7,347 bases of DNA from an uncultured Desulfobacterium sp. GTDB taxonomy: Bacteria > Desulfobacterota > Desulfobacteria > Desulfobacterales > Desulfobacteraceae. This document shows, in pieces, positions 5,874-7,347 of the stretch. The notes under the pieces are model-generated. The model was given only the letters and a program-made list of their open reading frames with translations, made no database searches and was not told the DNA's origin. The stretch lies in NCBI GenBank assembly GCA_937124525.1, contig CAKZLA010000386.1:1-7347 (forward strand). Direction: 5' to 3'. Position 1 is the stretch's first letter. Each line of letters opens with the position of its first letter. Made by a program: the position numbers and the translations under genes.

Positions 5874-5946
5874 ATAACCTATTGAATTTATTAGTAGCGA
5901 AAAGATCATAATGAAAGACTTAGCTTTAATAATTTCAATAGGTTAT
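5874..5946. repeat. 20-bp inverted repeat, 33-base loop, between the chelatase subunit genes
   Basis: The arms are 5874-5893 (ATAACCTATTGAATTTATTA) and 5927-5946, whose complement is ATAACCTATTGAAATTATTA; they differ at one base (position 14). The loop is 5894-5926. The structure is not followed by a T-run on the minus strand, so it is not a typical terminator. It lies in the 176-base gap between the VWA and AAA+ genes. No target-site duplication is evident around it. It may be an RNA hairpin that sets the ratio of the two subunits, an operator, or a small palindromic element. Confidence 0.8.
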
Positions 5947-5993
5947 AAAATAATGGCCTATCAAACTCAGAGAAATTACAAATCACGAGTATT

Positions 5994-7347
5994 CTATTGA
6001 TTCTCTTTAATTAAACTGACAAGGGTATCACTCTTTAAATCATCAATTTTATAATATTGTGCATTGGCGGCCCCTGCCAGCTGTCCGGCCAGGCCGAACA
6101 TGACAGGGCCCTGGGTCTCGGTATCCACCACAATGCAATTCACGCGCTCGTCTTCACCCAGCTTTTGGGCCATCATCATGGCTTCGTCCACAGGTTTTGC
6201 ATCGCTGAATGCCACGTTGCTCTTGCCGTCGGTGATAATAATGACAATGGGCCGGGCTGCCGGATCACGATAATGAACGTTCTTTATCATCTGGCAGCCT
6301 TTTTCAAGACCTGCCGAAACCGGTGTTCTCCCGCCCACAGGCATCTGGGAAAGATAGGTTGCTGCAAGTTCAATACTGGAGGTCACCGGCAGGTTCACCA
6401 CGGCTTCGGTCTTTCTAAATGAGATCATGGCCACCTTATCCCGTTTTTGGTAGGCATCCAGCAACAGGGAGAGGATGGCACCCTTGGAGGCGGACATCCG
6501 ACCCTTGGCCCCCATGGAACCACTTGCATCCACCACAAAGAGTAGAAAATTACCCATTTTTTTCTCGCGGATCTTTTCCCTGATATCAGAAGAGGTCAAC
6601 GCCACGCAAAGCCCCTCCGGGATATCACGGTTCTTCTGGAACGGTGCCGCAGCCCTTAAGGTGGCGTCAAATGCGATGTCATTGCTCCCTCTGTTCATGG
6701 TGCTTTTCACGTACCGACCTTGTTTCTGGGAAACCCTGGTCCGGGAACGTTTGCCCGATCCCCGGCGGAGCGTCCGATCTTTTTTAGATTCGATTTTCCT
6801 GACTTTAAAAGGTTCACCCATTTCAAAAACGGTTTCCGTATCATTCTCCGATACCGGCGGCTGGGGATCTGATTCGTTGTCCGAATCCCCATCGTCTGGA
6901 TCTATATCATCCTGGGACTGCTCCTCCGGTTCAGACTCCTGGGATTTATTCCCAGAATCATCTTCCGGTTCTGATGCATTGTTTTCTTTTGGTTCGTCTG
7001 TTTCCGACTCCTGTTTTTCATCATCCCTGTTTTCATCCTGTGGGGTTTCCGGCGGAGGAGGGGGAGGATCACTGACCTCCTGTTTCCGATGCAGCAAAAC
7101 AAAATTCGCCACCGCCTGAATGTCGTCCACCGTCACTTGGGTTCGACCTTTCAGTGCGGCATGGCCCAGTGCCCCCTGTTCAAGCACCAGATCCGCCCGG
7201 TGACCGGCAACATGGTTGCTGGTGCAAAGTTCCGCAATAAAGGAACGCATATGACCGGGCATCCTTACCAATGGCAGCAGCTCAACGGCCTTTAAAATCG
7301 TTTGGGATATGGCCAGGGTTTCCGGTTCATATTGCTGCCTGAACGCT
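5994..7347 (-). CDS. chlD: ChlD/CobT-like chelatase subunit with VWA domain (N-terminus outside window)
   Basis: A 450-residue frame is visible to the window edge and continues upstream without a stop, so the N-terminal AAA+ core lies outside. The visible order is: a AAA+ lid region (EPETLAISQTILKAVELLPL, then VAGHRAD and the TQVTVDDI helix); a PPPPPP run and a long acidic linker rich in D/E/S/N (about 6840-7070); a basic stretch (RRGSGKRSRTR); then a VWA domain. The MIDAS residues are DASGSMG (6510-6530), the GGRTP threonine (about 6310-6340) and TDGKSN (6216-6233). This is the layout of ChlD/BchD: AAA+, acidic linker, VWA. It forms the hexameric motor with the ChlI-like subunit and docks on CobN/BchH through the VWA domain. 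It is the first gene of the operon visible here. TAG at 5994-5996 ends it. Confidence 0.93.
   Translation of the reverse strand, partial: AFRQQYEPETLAISQTILKAVELLPLVRMPGHMRSFIAELCTSNHVAGHRADLVLEQGALGHAALKGRTQVTVDDIQAVANFVLLHRKQEVSDPPPPPPETPQDENRDDEKQESETDEPKENNASEPEDDSGNKSQESEPEEQSQDDIDPDDGDSDNESDPQPPVSENDTETVFEMGEPFKVRKIESKKDRTLRRGSGKRSRTRVSQKQGRYVKSTMNRGSNDIAFDATLRAAAPFQKNRDIPEGLCVALTSSDIREKIREKKMGNFLLFVVDASGSMGAKGRMSASKGAILSLLLDAYQKRDKVAMISFRKTEAVVNLPVTSSIELAATYLSQMPVGGRTPVSAGLEKGCQMIKNVHYRDPAARPIVIIITDGKSNVAFSDAKPVDEAMMMAQKLGEDERVNCIVVDTETQGPVMFGLAGQLAGAANAQYYKIDDLKSDTLVSLIKENQ

Noticed and set aside
5818..5993. Cobalamin riboswitch before the ChlI-like gene
   Set aside because: No B12-box-like conserved sequence is seen; only the inverted repeat and a normal ribosome binding site.
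6475..7119. Plus-strand 214-codon frame rich in serine and glycine
   Set aside because: It is antisense to the acidic linker and VWA region of the ChlD-like gene; composition is explained by that strand.

Overview
The window suggests a Gram-negative, probably anaerobic, deltaproteobacterial (Desulfobacterota-like) genome. This is inferred from the moderate GC content, the pairing of a ChlI/ChlD-type cobaltochelatase operon with cobN, and the type I-G-like CRISPR proteins. No rRNA or tRNA gene is present to confirm taxonomy.

Two blocks of opposite orientation meet near base 2714. The left block (about 150-2715, plus strand) is CRISPR-related. It holds the C-terminal HD-nuclease part of a Cas3 whose helicase is missing, an overlapping type I-G Cas3-extension/Csx14-like gene, an AT-rich leader, a 13-repeat/12-spacer array, and a small XRE-family (HigA-like, COG5606-type) regulator that begins 20 bases after the last repeat. 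To the left of the truncated cas3, a minus-strand reading frame of unknown identity runs off the window edge.

The right block (about 2714-7347, minus strand) reads, in transcription order: a VWA-domain chelatase subunit (ChlD/CobT-like, N-terminus outside the window), a AAA+ chelatase subunit (ChlI-like), an ABC-transporter ATPase with a histidine-rich tail, its ABC-2 permease, a possible 19-residue ORF, and the first ~63 residues of a CobN-like chelatase large subunit. That fragment loses homology where the CRISPR block begins. The two chelatase subunits would normally power metal insertion by CobN, so this system looks broken here by insertion or rearrangement.

Main points of interest: cobN is truncated at the edge of the CRISPR block; cas3 is reduced to its HD part; the array shares the window with no adaptation genes and no csb1/csb2; a 9-bp minisatellite encodes a His-every-third-residue tail on the ABC ATPase; and a 20-bp inverted repeat lies between the two chelatase subunit genes. 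No clearly new system is proven. The most unusual features are the composite architecture and the His-tailed transporter in a chelatase operon.
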